Numbered from the stretch's first letter, positions 1-9,814 are shown. The stretch is DNA of 64,000 nucleotides from Methanomicrobiales archaeon HGW-Methanomicrobiales-3 (GCA_002839605.1 PGYK01000004.1:1-64000); one strand, 5' to 3'. Program-made: numbers and translations. Notes: generated from the letters alone by a model not told the origin.

Positions 1-8
1 CTATGAGG

Positions 9-76
9 CAGGGGGGGTGGGCCCCCTCCGGAAAATAATGGGTGGGGGGGCAGGGGTACCCCCCCCGCACCAACGC
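9..76. repeat. R3 repeat copy 1 (G-run/C-run element)
   Basis: Runs of seven G, then a short T/A-rich spacer, another seven-G run and an eight-C run. The order of blocks (G-run, CCCC, AT spacer, G-run, C-run, then ACCAAC or CTCAAC) matches two better copies near 37.65 and 37.85 kb. The G and C runs could pair as a hairpin, and the G runs could form quadruplexes. The AT spacer differs from the other copies, so this is the most diverged member. Confidence 0.5.
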
Positions 77-645
77 CCCCGCCCGGACGGGTCAGGAATC
101 GATATCATCCCCCGGCTCCCGAAATACCACCACCCGGGAGTCCCTCCTCCGGTACAAAGACGCCCCTCTCTGAAATGCACGGCAACCACTCCGATCCGGG
201 TGCGCTCCGTTCAGATGGCGGCTGGGGTCGCTTTATTCACCGGCTGTATGTTAAAAAGCCTCTCCGGAACGGATCTCCCACAATCCAGGGCCGATCTGCT
301 ATATGATAAAACCTGATTTTTCCACGTGTAACCGGTTATACCGGCCGATTTTTGGCGCAGAAATTACGGTTATCAAGCCAGACATGAGCCAAAACGGCCT
401 CCGCCCAGAACATGCGACCGATTTTTTGGCGATTCCGGCCGAAAATGTGTACCGGAACGGGCAATCGGAGGCCAAAATCACGTCCGATGCCCCAAGCCCC
501 CAGGCGGGATCTGTCCAAAAGGGAGGCCTTATTCCCAGCAAAACCGGGCACTGGGGAGAAGTGTGGCGGGATGGACTGAAAAGAATCCGGTAACTTTCTG
601 CTCCCAATTTAGGGCATCACCATGCCGAATGTTATTATGCCGGGC
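77..645. other. Gene-free stretch at the window start
   Basis: Short open frames exist on both strands, but none shows a ribosome binding site, a recognisable protein or plausible codon use. The part around 330-560 is rich in TTTTGGC/GCCAAAA words and contains the inverted pair GGCCTCCG / CGGAGGCC about 60 bases apart. No gene is called. Confidence 0.5.
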
Positions 646-1281
646 CTACTTCACGATCACGATGAGGTTGAACCGGGGATTCCATGAATGTGCCGTGCCG
701 TGGGGCGAGACTCCAAATATCCCGTCAATGAACGATGTCCCGGATCTGATCGACCGGTACCTAGCCCGGTAATGGCCGGACTGGTTCCAGAAATCGGTAC
801 CGGTATCATAGTACCCGTCATTTACCAGCTCAAGACTGCACCCGGAGACCGGTACATCCCAGGTCCAGGCAACTCCCGGAGCCCATCGGAGGTTTATCTC
901 AACAATCTCTCCCTTCTCAAGTACTATCGTTCTGCCGGACTCGTTCTCGTAAATGGAATACCGGACTCCGGGCATCGGGTCCTGGACCGGAATGGACGTA
1001 TCGATCGGAATGGGGATATGGAAAGCAGCTGCATGAGGACTGCATATGGATTCGGGATCCTGCGTGGAACCGGGTTCCGGCATTGCTGGGGACACTGGTT
1101 GAGCCAATGTCGGGATAACTGGTGTTGTCTGATGGGTAGATTGAATGTCCTCCGATTCGTTCTTGCGAAGTTTTTCTGACGGGAGATACGTTTGGTAAAT
1201 GGCATAACTTCCGGCGATTGCAAGGATAACCAGGCAAATGAGAATCACCGGATTATAAACATTCATTTTCAATTTTTCCAT
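646..1281 (-). CDS. Membrane-anchored protein with possible chagasin-like (I42) domain
   Basis: About 211 residues. One N-terminal membrane segment (roughly residues 10-28) is followed by a Ser/Thr/Pro-rich linker and a C-terminal beta-rich domain. That domain has a GRTIVLEKGEIVEI stretch and a Trp-rich motif (GVAWTWDV). The pattern recalls chagasin-type cysteine protease inhibitors, which are often membrane-tethered in methanogens, but the canonical motifs are weak. I start at the ATG at 1281, because the frame extends upstream only to a GTG. It lies in tandem with the next minus-strand gene but about 150 bases apart. The function is a guess; the membrane anchor is clear. Confidence 0.6.
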   Translation of the reverse strand: MEKLKMNVYNPVILICLVILAIAGSYAIYQTYLPSEKLRKNESEDIQSTHQTTPVIPTLAQPVSPAMPEPGSTQDPESICSPHAAAFHIPIPIDTSIPVQDPMPGVRYSIYENESGRTIVLEKGEIVEINLRWAPGVAWTWDVPVSGCSLELVNDGYYDTGTDFWNQSGHYRARYRSIRSGTSFIDGIFGVSPHGTAHSWNPRFNLIVIVK

Positions 1282-1432
1282 CGTGTAACACACACCCTCA
1301 TTCCTGTGGAAGGAATTTTTAATTCTCGTGCTTATTTCGAACCCCGCCAGTCTCTTTTAGCAATCACGCATCCAATGAAGATATGTCCTTCAACCGAATC
1401 CTGTATTGCCTGCGTGAGCCTGGGAAAATCCC

Positions 1433-1963
1433 CTACACTGGCGTGCAGTTATAATTTCCCCGCTCGCAACCGGGAAGATTGTGGTATCCGATTTCATTGT
1501 ATGATATTGTATAATATTGCCCGTGGTATTCGTAGATGGGTGTATTGGGAAAACATTCTGCGGGTGTTTTGTTCTTACACAATGCATCATGAAATCTAAG
1601 GAAGTCGCTTTCATTTCCATCAAACCAGGCCGCAACCCGGTGATTGTTCTGCCAGGCATGCGGATTGGTATCGTCACCGTTCATGGCCTTTTCCAGATCC
1701 GGAAATTCAGATAAATCATCATATGTCAGATGAACGAGCACCATCCATTGGGGATAATTTGTGTTCCATTCCTGTATCTCGTAATGTACATCAGTCACTT
1801 TTTGATCCCGTACAATGCTCGTCTCGTTCGATGAAAAATTGCCTGAATGAGGATGTATATTCGGGAAGACGAACTCGAAAATTATTAAACAACTGATAAT
1901 TCCCAGTATTATGAGGATGCATATAACAATACTATTTATTGGATCCATTGATGGAATTTTCAT
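1433..1963 (-). CDS. Membrane-anchored hypothetical protein
   Basis: 176 residues, not recognised. An N-terminal hydrophobic helix (about residues 10-32, IVICILIILGIISCLII) is followed by an extracytoplasmic domain with several NxS/T sites and Trp/Tyr-rich strands. One Cys pair near the C-terminus (CERGNYNC) may form a disulfide. It shares its plan (single anchor plus secreted domain) with the downstream minus-strand gene. The start is the first ATG, with no strong SD. Confidence 0.6.
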   Translation of the reverse strand: MKIPSMDPINSIVICILIILGIISCLIIFEFVFPNIHPHSGNFSSNETSIVRDQKVTDVHYEIQEWNTNYPQWMVLVHLTYDDLSEFPDLEKAMNGDDTNPHAWQNNHRVAAWFDGNESDFLRFHDALCKNKTPAECFPNTPIYEYHGQYYTISYNEIGYHNLPGCERGNYNCTPV

Positions 1964-2094
1964 TTGATCAAATCCATTCTGTCGATTTTGTTAATGCAGG
2001 TGTTCTTCTCAATCCTGTTCTATCCGGTCTTAATCCGTGAACTGCTGTATGAAATTCCTCTTTCCAAGAAAATTAAATCCTTCTAAAAAAAAGG

Positions 2095-2535
2095 TTACAC
2101 AGATGCCGGCTCTTCAGCCAGGGCCCGGAACGTGATCTCCAGCACCCCGTTCCGGAACGTTGACTGCATCGAACCCACATCGACCATTGGAAGGTCTGCG
2201 GTTGTGTGATACGGGGTTGTGACACCATCGGCATCGATGCTGAGCACCGAACCCTGCACATCCAGCCGGATGCTGTCTTTTGCAGCCCCGGGCAGTTCCG
2301 TGATAACCTTCACTTCATCGTCAATCCGGTGGACTTCTGCAACCGGGCTGGTTGCTGTCCGTGACGGAATTTCCCTGTTGTCCTGCACAGGTGTGTGCAG
2401 ATCCCCGCCGTCAATGATAATCCGGAACCCGGAAACCTGCGGCCTGCCGTTCATCAGATCCTGGTTCATCCGGGAGAAGAGACGGTCGAAGATCTCGTCC
2501 ATCTCCTCAAACATGTCCCGTGGATAGCCGTTCAT
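2095..2535 (-). CDS. hsp20: Hsp20/alpha-crystallin family small heat-shock protein
   Basis: About 146 residues. The N-terminal part (DMFEEMDEIFDRLFSRM) is typical of small heat-shock proteins. It leads into an alpha-crystallin domain with EVKVITELPGAAKDSIRLDV and a final beta strand (NGVLEITF). These proteins are ATP-independent holdases in the cytoplasm. The start at 2535 is set by AGGAGG eight bases upstream; a longer frame to 2574 lacks such a site. It lies 16 bases downstream of cdc48 on the same strand, so the two are probably co-transcribed. This pairs a holdase with an unfoldase. Confidence 0.93.
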   Translation of the reverse strand: MNGYPRDMFEEMDEIFDRLFSRMNQDLMNGRPQVSGFRIIIDGGDLHTPVQDNREIPSRTATSPVAEVHRIDDEVKVITELPGAAKDSIRLDVQGSVLSIDADGVTTPYHTTADLPMVDVGSMQSTFRNGVLEITFRALAEEPASV

Positions 2536-2551
2536 GATACATTCCTCCTGC

Positions 2552-4939
2552 TTACTTTTTTGCCTTCTTCTCAAGTTCTTCGGTCATCTTTCTGATTGCC
2601 GCAAAGTCCTTTTTGCGCTGGTAGGTTGCCTTGCGCAGTTCCGCGAGTGCGGCTTTATCGGCGTCCTTGTGCTGCATTCCCGCATGGTGGATCGCAGCGG
2701 ATGCCGCATCCAGGATCTCGCGCTGCTCGGTGTTGTAGAGCATCTGCCACGCCTGCCGTTCGGACTGCTCGACCGCGTCCCGGTCAAGCGATCCCTTGAC
2801 CTTCTGGATTGCGGCATCGAAGTGCGCTTTGGTCAGCATCACGTTCTTGATCGCATCCTTGCGCTCCTGTTCGGTGCTGCCTCCCATGGTGATGATGAAG
2901 TCCCGCATGGCCGCCATCTTGGCTTCCCGCACAACGGCCTCGATGTCAGCGCCAACGTATCCTTCGGTTCCTTTGACCATCGCATCGATATCGATATCCT
3001 TTGCAAGGATCGCCCCGGTCTCGCCGCCAAGGTAAACATCGAAAATCTTCCGCCGGCTCTCTTCATCGGGTGCCGGCACGAAGATATGGCGTTCGAGCCG
3101 GCCGGGACGCAGGATGGCGTCATCGAGCATGTCCGGCCGGTTGGTGGCAGCAAGGATCGTCACGTTCTTGAGTTCCTCCATACCGTCAATCTCGGTCAGG
3201 ATCTGGGAGACCACGCTCTCAGTGACATGCGATGAGCCCTGGAAGCTGCCCCGCTTGGGGACGAGGGCATCGATCTCATCGAAGAAGATGATGGACGGGG
3301 ACGCCTGCCGGGCTTTCCGGAAGATCTCCCGCACGCCTTTCTCCGATTCCCCGACCCACTTGGAGAGCAGCTCGGGACCCTTGATGGCAATAAAGTTGCA
3401 CTCGCTCTCGTTTGCCACCGCTTTTGCAAGCAGGGTCTTGCCGGTCCCCGGCGGGCCGAACAACAAGATGCCCTTGGGGGGCTTGGTCTGGAGACGCTCA
3501 AAGACATCCGGGAATTTTAAGGGCCATTCAACAGCCTCTTTTAACTCCTGCTTGACATCCTCAAGACCGCCCACCTGCTTCCAGGTGATGTCCGGAACCT
3601 CGACAAGCACCTCGCGCATCGCGGAGGGTTCGACATGCTTGCGGGCTTCGGCAAAGTCCTCGTTGGTTACCCGGAGCGCTTCGAGGACCTCATTGGGAAT
3701 ATCCTCTTCGATCTTGATCTGCGGGATAACCTTGCGGAGTGCATGCATTGCGGCTTCCTTGACCAGAAGGGCGATGTCGGCCCCGACAAACCCGTGGGTT
3801 GAGTTGGCGAACTCGTCGATCTTCACGTCATCGGCCAGCGGAACCCCGCGGGAGTGGACCTGGAAGATCTCGAGTCGTCCTTTCTTGTCCGGGATGCCGA
3901 TCTCGATCTCGCGGTCGAACCGGCCGCCGCGCCGGAGCGCCGGGTCGATGGAGTCCGGCAGGTTGGTTGCTGCAATGACGATGACCTGCCCGCGGCCTTT
4001 GAGGCCGTCCATGAGGGAGAGGAGCTGGGCTACGATTCGCCGCTCCACCTCGCCCTTGGTCTCCTCGCGCTTGGGGGCGATGGAGTCGATCTCGTCAATG
4101 AAGATGATGGCCGGGGCGTTCTGCTCGGCCTCTTCGAACTTCTCCCGCAGGCCCTTCTCGCTCTCGCCGTAATACTTGCTCATGATCTCCGGGCCGGAGA
4201 GGGTGATGAAATGTGCGTCCACTTCGTTTGCCACCGCTTTTGCAATCAGCGTCTTTCCCGTGCCGGGAGGACCGTAGAGCAACACGCCCTTGGGGGGCTG
4301 GATGCCGAGTCGCTCGAAGATCTCCGGGTGACGGAGCGGAAGCTCGATCATCTCACGGACAAGCTGGAGCTCGCGTCCAAGGCCGCCGATGTCCTCGTAG
4401 TGGATGTCCGAAACTTCCTGCCTGCCCTCTTCGGGTTTGTAGGGTTCCTCTTTGAGTTCGATCTCGGTATCATCAGTAACAATGACCATGCCTTTGGGGG
4501 CAACCTTGCTGATAACCAGCGTTATCGAATTCCCGATAACATCCACGCGGACGGTCTGCCCCTCGATTACCGGCCGGCCGCGAAGGACCCGGGATAAGTA
4601 TTGTTCACCCCCGACCAAGCGGATTGGCTGGGTTGGCTGGACAACAATCTTCTTGGCATATTCTGCCTCGGATTTGATGATCTTTACCTTCTCATCGATA
4701 CCCGTCCCGGCATTGCCCCGGACATTCCCGTCAATACGGAGGATGCCGTAGCCGGTGTCCTGGGCAAAACCCGGCCAGACAATCGCGGCTGCTTTACGCT
4801 TGCCCTGGATCTCGATCACATCCCCCGAGACCAGCCCGAGCTTCTTCATGACTTCGATACTGAGGCGGGCAATGCCACGACCGGCATCGTCATGCGCTGC
4901 CTCCTTCACGGTTACTTCGTAATAGTCCTTTTCTGTCAT
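2552..4939 (-). CDS. cdc48: CDC48/VCP-type AAA+ ATPase
   Basis: 795 residues, full length for archaeal CDC48 (p97/VAT). N-terminal double-psi barrel and CDC48_2 region about 1-180. First AAA domain has Walker A GPPGTGKT at 223-230 and Walker B with DEID at 282-285. Second AAA domain has Walker A at 495-502 and DEID at 554-557. A Lys-rich C-terminal helix follows. It forms hexamers that unfold proteins for degradation or complex disassembly. The SD GAGGTG lies about 10 bases before the ATG, and a TATA box is at 4991-5000. It leads a likely operon with hsp20. Confidence 0.97.
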   Translation of the reverse strand: MTEKDYYEVTVKEAAHDDAGRGIARLSIEVMKKLGLVSGDVIEIQGKRKAAAIVWPGFAQDTGYGILRIDGNVRGNAGTGIDEKVKIIKSEAEYAKKIVVQPTQPIRLVGGEQYLSRVLRGRPVIEGQTVRVDVIGNSITLVISKVAPKGMVIVTDDTEIELKEEPYKPEEGRQEVSDIHYEDIGGLGRELQLVREMIELPLRHPEIFERLGIQPPKGVLLYGPPGTGKTLIAKAVANEVDAHFITLSGPEIMSKYYGESEKGLREKFEEAEQNAPAIIFIDEIDSIAPKREETKGEVERRIVAQLLSLMDGLKGRGQVIVIAATNLPDSIDPALRRGGRFDREIEIGIPDKKGRLEIFQVHSRGVPLADDVKIDEFANSTHGFVGADIALLVKEAAMHALRKVIPQIKIEEDIPNEVLEALRVTNEDFAEARKHVEPSAMREVLVEVPDITWKQVGGLEDVKQELKEAVEWPLKFPDVFERLQTKPPKGILLFGPPGTGKTLLAKAVANESECNFIAIKGPELLSKWVGESEKGVREIFRKARQASPSIIFFDEIDALVPKRGSFQGSSHVTESVVSQILTEIDGMEELKNVTILAATNRPDMLDDAILRPGRLERHIFVPAPDEESRRKIFDVYLGGETGAILAKDIDIDAMVKGTEGYVGADIEAVVREAKMAAMRDFIITMGGSTEQERKDAIKNVMLTKAHFDAAIQKVKGSLDRDAVEQSERQAWQMLYNTEQREILDAASAAIHHAGMQHKDADKAALAELRKATYQRKKDFAAIRKMTEELEKKAKK

Positions 4940-4990
4940 CGTAAAACACCTCGCAGATACTGCTGGTTTACCATAAGTTAGTGTGTCAAA

Positions 4991-5000
4991 CTATATAAAG
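4991..5000 (-). promoter_or_regulatory. TATA box for cdc48-hsp20
   Basis: On the minus strand this reads CTTTATATAG, a good archaeal TATA element. Transcription would start near 4970, giving a leader of about 30 bases that carries the SD of cdc48. Confidence 0.6.
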
Positions 5001-5119
5001 ATAATGAACGGGGAAAACATGGTTTGCGGGCAGTAATACATGGATTTGCGCAGGATTTTTGAAAAACCGGGCTTTGGAGCGGTAAAACAAAAAATTCTGT
5101 CTTATTCCAAATCAACTTT

Positions 5120-5138
5120 GCTTGTTCAGAGAACAAGC
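5120..5138. promoter_or_regulatory. Perfect inverted repeat upstream of thiC (candidate operator)
   Basis: GCTTGTTC and GAACAAGC are perfect 8-base arms separated by 3 bases. The palindrome sits about 63-81 bases before the thiC ATG and roughly 30-50 bases upstream of a weak TATA-like CTTTATC (5169-5175). Palindromes of this size suit a dimeric repressor. Archaeal thiamine regulators (ThiR type) are an obvious candidate, but this is inference. I saw no convincing TPP riboswitch core. Confidence 0.45.
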
Positions 5139-5200
5139 CAGATTTCGTTCAGATTTGAAAAACCGAGCCTTTATCTGGTCTTTCGGGCAACGGGTATGCT

Positions 5201-6478
5201 ATGAGTATTGTCGCAGATGCCAAGCGTGGCATCGTTACTGAAGAGATGAAGATCGTCGCAGCCCAGGAAGGAGTAACCGAAGATTTCGTCCGCCGCGGGG
5301 TTGCCGGCGGGCATATCGTTATCCCGACCTCCCCGTACCGCAAGGTCAGGATCTGCGGTATCGGCGAGGGGCTGCGGACGAAAGTCAACGCATCCATCGG
5401 TACCTCGACCGACATCGTCAATATTCCCGAAGAGATCGAGAAGGCAAAGCAGGCTGAACGTGCCGGGGCTGACACGCTCATGGAGCTTTCGACTGGCGGA
5501 GATTTTGTTGAGATCCGCAAACAGGTCATTGCCAACACAAGCCTTTCCGTTGGCTGCGTTCCGCTGTACCAGGCATTCATTGAAGCCGCGGTAAAAGATG
5601 GTGCTGTTGTTCACATGAAAGAGGACGACCTCTTCCGCATAACCGCTGAACAGGCCAAACTCGGCACCAACTTCATGGCCATTCACACGGGCATCAACTT
5701 CGAGACCGTCAAGCGTCTCAAAAACCAGGGCAGGCACGGGGGTCTCGTCTCGCGCGGCGGCGCATTCATGACCGCATGGATGCTCCACAACGAGAAAGAG
5801 AACCCGCTCTATTCCGAGTTCGACTATCTTCTTGAGATTATGAAGGAGCATGAGGTCACCCTCTCGATGGGGAACGGCATGCGGGCCGGCGCCATCCACG
5901 ATGCCACTGACCGTGCAGCCGTTCAGGAACTTCTTATCAACGCGGAACTCGCAGACAAGGCCCACAACGAGAATGTCCCGGTCATTGTTGAAGGGCCCGG
6001 CCACGTCCCGATCGATGAGATCGCCGCCAACGTCACCTTAATGAAGCGGGTCACCAACAACAAGCCGTTCTACATGCTCGGCCCCATCGTAACCGACATC
6101 GCCCCGGGCTATGACGACCGGGTCGCAGCCATTGGTGCTGCCATCTCATCATCGCTTGGCGCGGATTTCATCTGCTACGTTACCCCCGCAGAGCACCTTG
6201 CCCTCCCGACACCCGAAGAGGTGTATGAAGGCGTCATGAGTTCCCGTATTGCCGCTCATGTCGGCGATATGATCAAGCTCAAGAAGACCCGGGATCTCGA
6301 TCTCGAAATGGGTCATGCCCGCCGCGATCTTGACTGGAGCCGCCAGTTTGCCGTTGCCATGAATCCGGCCCGGGCAAAGGCTATCCGGGACGAGCGGATG
6401 CCCGCAGATACCGATGCCTGCACCATGTGCGGCGACTATTGCGCGCTGAAGATCGTCAACCGTCATTTTAAATTCTAA
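5201..6478 (+). CDS. thiC: Phosphomethylpyrimidine synthase ThiC
   Basis: 425 residues, the size of short archaeal/clostridial ThiC. It converts aminoimidazole ribotide to HMP-phosphate using SAM and a [4Fe-4S] cluster, in the pyrimidine branch of thiamine synthesis. Conserved blocks include NASIGTST near residue 63, GADTLMELSTGG, and the C-terminal cluster motif CTMCGDYC. That motif reads Cx2Cx3C here, one residue shorter than the Cx2Cx4C of the Escherichia coli enzyme. Gene stands alone, divergent from cdc48. The TATA-like element lies only about 30 bases before the ATG, so a very short or absent leader is likely. Confidence 0.95.
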   Translation: MSIVADAKRGIVTEEMKIVAAQEGVTEDFVRRGVAGGHIVIPTSPYRKVRICGIGEGLRTKVNASIGTSTDIVNIPEEIEKAKQAERAGADTLMELSTGGDFVEIRKQVIANTSLSVGCVPLYQAFIEAAVKDGAVVHMKEDDLFRITAEQAKLGTNFMAIHTGINFETVKRLKNQGRHGGLVSRGGAFMTAWMLHNEKENPLYSEFDYLLEIMKEHEVTLSMGNGMRAGAIHDATDRAAVQELLINAELADKAHNENVPVIVEGPGHVPIDEIAANVTLMKRVTNNKPFYMLGPIVTDIAPGYDDRVAAIGAAISSSLGADFICYVTPAEHLALPTPEEVYEGVMSSRIAAHVGDMIKLKKTRDLDLEMGHARRDLDWSRQFAVAMNPARAKAIRDERMPADTDACTMCGDYCALKIVNRHFKF

Positions 6479-6485
6479 TTTTTTT
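6479..6485 (+). terminator. Oligo-T terminator after thiC
   Basis: Seven T residues follow the thiC stop codon directly. Archaeal RNA polymerase terminates at such T tracts without needing a hairpin. Confidence 0.45.
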
Positions 6486-6765
6486 ACCCGGGTAGCCATC
6501 AGGGCATACAACTGCCTGTCGATGTTTTTTTCGGAAGGATCGTTTTTGTGTTTTCCAGAACTACGTACCCTTTTATCTTGTTCCTGAAAGACGCCATGCC
6601 AATAAAAATCGCATCCACCTGATAAATGAACAAAATTTTTCCCGTTTTTCCCCTGTTTGAAAAACCCCGATGACGATTACTGCGGTAATAAACCCGGGAT
6701 GCACCGCAATATAATCAAATAATCTCCCGGACAAAAAATAACCGGAACGGTGATTTGCGATACAA

Positions 6766-7488
6766 TTGAATTTTGGCGGATTTGTTCCCCTTTCCACGGT
6801 TGACTGGCGGGGCAGGTCTGTCTGCACGGTCTTTTTCCGGGGTTGCCCGGTCCGGTGTGCCTACTGCCAGAACCATGCTATCCATTCGGGAAAGGACATG
6901 CGGGACCTCGATGAGATCACCGAAATGATTAAGGGCTCACTTCTTGCCGTGAGCGGCGTGGTCTTTTCCGGAGGAGAGCCCACCATGCAAAAAGACGCTC
7001 TCCTTGCACTGGCAAAAGCTGCAAAATCACTGGGGCTCGATGTCGGAATCCATACCAACGGCGTTTATCCCGAAACTCTGGGTGCACTCATCGAGAACAA
7101 GGTAGTCGATCATGTGGCCCTTGACATCAAAGCCCGGTGGGCACGATATAATAATCTCCTCAAAGTAAACTGTGTAGAGAATGTGCAACAATCCCTCTCA
7201 CTCTGCAGGAACGCCCGCATGAACGGCAGGCTGGCGGAATTCGAAGTGGTCATCACCCTCTTCCGGGGATACGAGGATGAGGTCCCCATCATCGCACAGG
7301 AAGCGGGTGATGTCGATATCGTGCTCCAGCAGGGTGTGACCGGGAGTGTCCGTCCGCTCTCGGAGAAGGAGATGAAAGCCATTGCGGACAATCTTGCCCG
7401 GGAGGTCAGGATCCGCACACGCGAAGGAGGTGAAATTGTCTATGAAGGTGATAGGAGTCGTCGGGCTTCCCGCAAGCGGCAAGGGTGA
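6766..7488 (+). CDS. Radical SAM protein, anaerobic ribonucleotide reductase activase-like
   Basis: 240 residues. The radical SAM motif CPVRCAYC places cluster cysteines at 27, 31 and 34, and FSGGEP follows for SAM binding. The N-terminal FRGCP context is typical of NrdG/pyruvate-formate-lyase-activase-like proteins annotated in methanogens as ribonucleotide reductase activators. No nrdD gene is visible nearby, so the actual target is open. I use the TTG start at 6766, preceded by GGTGAT at 6749-6754; no ATG gives the conserved N-terminus. The 3' end overlaps the next gene by 47 bases. Confidence 0.85.
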   Translation: MNFGGFVPLSTVDWRGRSVCTVFFRGCPVRCAYCQNHAIHSGKDMRDLDEITEMIKGSLLAVSGVVFSGGEPTMQKDALLALAKAAKSLGLDVGIHTNGVYPETLGALIENKVVDHVALDIKARWARYNNLLKVNCVENVQQSLSLCRNARMNGRLAEFEVVITLFRGYEDEVPIIAQEAGDVDIVLQQGVTGSVRPLSEKEMKAIADNLAREVRIRTREGGEIVYEGDRSRRASRKRQG

Positions 7489-7990
7489 GTTCTCAAATAT
7501 TGCTGCCGGCATGGGCATTCCGGTCATCGTCATGGGAGACCGGATCCGGCAGGCGGTCAAAGATGCAGGACTAGAACCCAATGATACCAATTTCGGGGCA
7601 ACTGCCAACCGCCTCCGGGCAGAGGGCGGCATGGATGCCATTGCCCGGCTCTGCATCCCCGAGATCCGGAAACAGGATGCCCCGCTCGTGCTTGTTGACG
7701 GAATACGCGGGGATACAGAAGTTACCCTGTTCAGGAAAACCTTCCCGGGTTTTACCCTCATCAGCATCGATTCCTCGTTCGAAAATCGTCTTGAGCGGAT
7801 AACCGCACGGGCACGGTCCGATGATTTCACCTCGGCAGATGCCCTCCGTAACCGGGATGAGCGGGAACTCGGGTGGGGCCTTGGGAACGCCCTGAAAGTG
7901 GCAGATATCCATGTCAAGAACGAGGGGACGCTTGAGGGATTTGCCGATGAAGTGCATGCACTCCTTGCACGACTGGGGGGAAGTCCATGA
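7442..7990 (+). CDS. UPF0200 family nucleotide kinase-like protein
   Basis: About 182 residues. It begins MKVIGVVGLPASGKGE, a P-loop (GLPASGKGE) like that of dephospho-CoA kinase and adenylate kinase relatives. UPF0200 is an archaeal AAA-type family of unknown substrate. The SD AAGGAGGTG lies nine bases before the ATG at 7442, which settles the start against an upstream in-frame GTG/ATG extension. It overlaps the radical SAM gene by 47 bases and the next gene by 4 (ATGA). This overlap implies translational coupling. Confidence 0.88.
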   Translation: MKVIGVVGLPASGKGEFSNIAAGMGIPVIVMGDRIRQAVKDAGLEPNDTNFGATANRLRAEGGMDAIARLCIPEIRKQDAPLVLVDGIRGDTEVTLFRKTFPGFTLISIDSSFENRLERITARARSDDFTSADALRNRDERELGWGLGNALKVADIHVKNEGTLEGFADEVHALLARLGGSP

Positions 7991-8760
7991 CGATTGTTCC
8001 CTTCTTTTCGTCCTCTGCCAAAGTCTGGGACGATATCGCATGGGTGCCGGCGATTGAAGAGGCTGGATATACCGGCTGGGAGATTGTCAGCGACGGGAAC
8101 TACCGGCTCGATGACCCGGCCTGCCGGGCACGGGTAGAGGAAACACTTGCAAGCACCAGCCTGAAGGTGACCGTGCACGCCCCCTACGGGGACCTGAACT
8201 TGGCAACCCTCAACGATCCCATTTACCGGGAATCCATCCGGCAGATCTGCACCTGCATCGAACATGCATCCCGGCTGACCGACCGGGTTACCATCCACCC
8301 CGGCTACCTTTCCCCGGTCGGCAAACTGATGCCCCAGAAGGTCTGGAATCTCCAGAAAGATGCCCTCCGCGAGATCGGCAGGTGTGCGGTTGAACACAAC
8401 GTCACGGCCTGCCTTGAAAATATGATCGAGATCAAGGAGTTTCTCTGCCGGTTCCCTGAGGAACTCATCGGGATGACCGAAGGCATTGAAGGTATCGGTA
8501 TGACGTTTGATTTCGGGCATGCCAATACCGTAGGAAAAGTAGAGGATTTCTTACAACATGTCGGAAAAGCCCGGCATGTCCACATCCACGACAACAACGG
8601 TCTTTCTGACGAACACCTGGCCCTTGGCGCCGGGACGATCAACTGGGAGCGGGCTGGGAAGATCATCGCGTCCAGCTACCAAGGTATTGCAGTCGTTGAG
8701 GGACGATCTGTTGAAGAGGGAAAGAAGAGCCTCGCGGTATTTGGGAAGTGCTTTGTATGA
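7987..8760 (+). CDS. Sugar phosphate isomerase/epimerase-like TIM-barrel protein
   Basis: 257 residues of the xylose-isomerase-like/AP endonuclease 2 superfamily. Metal-ligand-like residues appear in order: a VHAPYGDLN block, ITIHPGY-type (VTIHPGYL), LENMIEI (Glu ligand), FDFGHANT (Asp/His) and VHIHDNNG. Such proteins isomerise sugars or cut abasic DNA, and the substrate cannot be read from sequence. It overlaps both neighbours by 4 bases (ATGA), so it is part of a four-gene operon ending in RNase Z. Confidence 0.85.
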   Translation: MTIVPFFSSSAKVWDDIAWVPAIEEAGYTGWEIVSDGNYRLDDPACRARVEETLASTSLKVTVHAPYGDLNLATLNDPIYRESIRQICTCIEHASRLTDRVTIHPGYLSPVGKLMPQKVWNLQKDALREIGRCAVEHNVTACLENMIEIKEFLCRFPEELIGMTEGIEGIGMTFDFGHANTVGKVEDFLQHVGKARHVHIHDNNGLSDEHLALGAGTINWERAGKIIASSYQGIAVVEGRSVEEGKKSLAVFGKCFV

Positions 8761-9698
8761 GCGGCGAGACTCTGCACATTCACTTCCTTGGAACAGCCGG
8801 GGCATTACCGACACCGCAGCGCAACCCGCCCTGCATCATGATCCGGCGCGGCTCTGACACCCTCCTCTTTGACTGCGGCGAAGGGGCACAGCAGCAGATG
8901 ATGCGGGCACGGTGCGGGTTCACCATCAATGCCATCTTCATCACCCACTGGCATGCCGATCACTTCCTTGGCGTCTTCGGGCTTGTCCAGACCATGTCCT
9001 TCAACGGGCGCACCGAACCCCTCACGATCTATGGGCCGGAGTGGGTGCACGAGTTTGTCAAAACCCTGCGCCAGGTTGCCCGGTTCAACCTGAAATTCCC
9101 GATGGAGTCGGTGGAACTCAACCCCGGCTCATGGGTTCGGTTTGACGGGTACACGATCACCGCATTTGGCGTAAATCACGGCATCCCTTCGCTTGGTTTT
9201 GTCCTTGAGGAGGACTCCCGGCCGGGCAGGTTCAACCGCGAGATGGCCATTGCCCTCGGCGTCCCCCCCGGTCCGCTCTTTGGCCGGCTTCAGCGTGGGG
9301 AGCCGGTGATGGCGGGTAGCGGGGATGATCGCCGGGAAGTCCGTCCGGAACAGGTCATGGGCAGAAAGCGACCGGGACGAAAGATCGTCTATACCGGGGA
9401 TACCCGGGCAATCCCATTCGAAAACCTGGAGATCGCTCATGATGCAGATATCCTCATCCACGATGCAACATACGATGAGTCAGAAACTGCAAGGGCTGCG
9501 GAGTTTTTCCATGCAACGGCAGGACAGGCGGGAGAGGCAGCCTCTGCCCTGTCCGCACGGGCGCTTGCCCTTGTCCATATCAGTTCCCGGTATACGGATA
9601 ATACCGCCCATCTCAGCGATGCTCAAAAGAAATACGGCGGCACGATCCTTGCACCCAATGATCTCGATATGATTGAGATCACCTTCCGTGACGAATGA
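8757..9698 (+). CDS. rnz: Ribonuclease Z (tRNA 3' processing endonuclease)
   Basis: 313 residues, standard for short-form RNase Z, which cuts tRNA precursors after the discriminator base. The metallo-beta-lactamase motif THWHADH occupies residues 63-69 and binds two zinc ions. FDCGEGAQQQM and the C-terminal HISSRY block are also diagnostic, and HDATYDE carries the later metal ligand. Start at 8757 gives an ATGA overlap with the epimerase-like gene; a longer frame to 8748 is not needed. A seven-T tract follows the stop. Confidence 0.96.
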   Translation: MSGETLHIHFLGTAGALPTPQRNPPCIMIRRGSDTLLFDCGEGAQQQMMRARCGFTINAIFITHWHADHFLGVFGLVQTMSFNGRTEPLTIYGPEWVHEFVKTLRQVARFNLKFPMESVELNPGSWVRFDGYTITAFGVNHGIPSLGFVLEEDSRPGRFNREMAIALGVPPGPLFGRLQRGEPVMAGSGDDRREVRPEQVMGRKRPGRKIVYTGDTRAIPFENLEIAHDADILIHDATYDESETARAAEFFHATAGQAGEAASALSARALALVHISSRYTDNTAHLSDAQKKYGGTILAPNDLDMIEITFRDE

Positions 9699-9704
9699 AT
9701 TCCC

Positions 9705-9711
9705 TTTTTTT
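9705..9711 (+). terminator. Oligo-T terminator after rnz
   Basis: A seven-T run lies six bases after the rnz stop codon, at the end of the four-gene operon. It is the only such run before the next promoter. Confidence 0.45.
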
Positions 9712-9814
9712 ACGTAGTATAACAAGTAAATTAACCTTTGGCAATCCCATTCATTAGTATACAAAAACCATGAGCAGCCGCAGTGATCTGCGAAAGCGTT
9801 GACGATACCAAAAT

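Noticed and set aside
5040-5200. TPP riboswitch before thiC
   Set aside because: The conserved CTGAGA and ACCTGATCTGG-type cores were not found; a palindrome is present instead.
7198-8520. 440-codon minus-strand frame
   Set aside because: It is antisense to three well-supported overlapping genes with SD sites and known motifs. No family match was seen in the translation.
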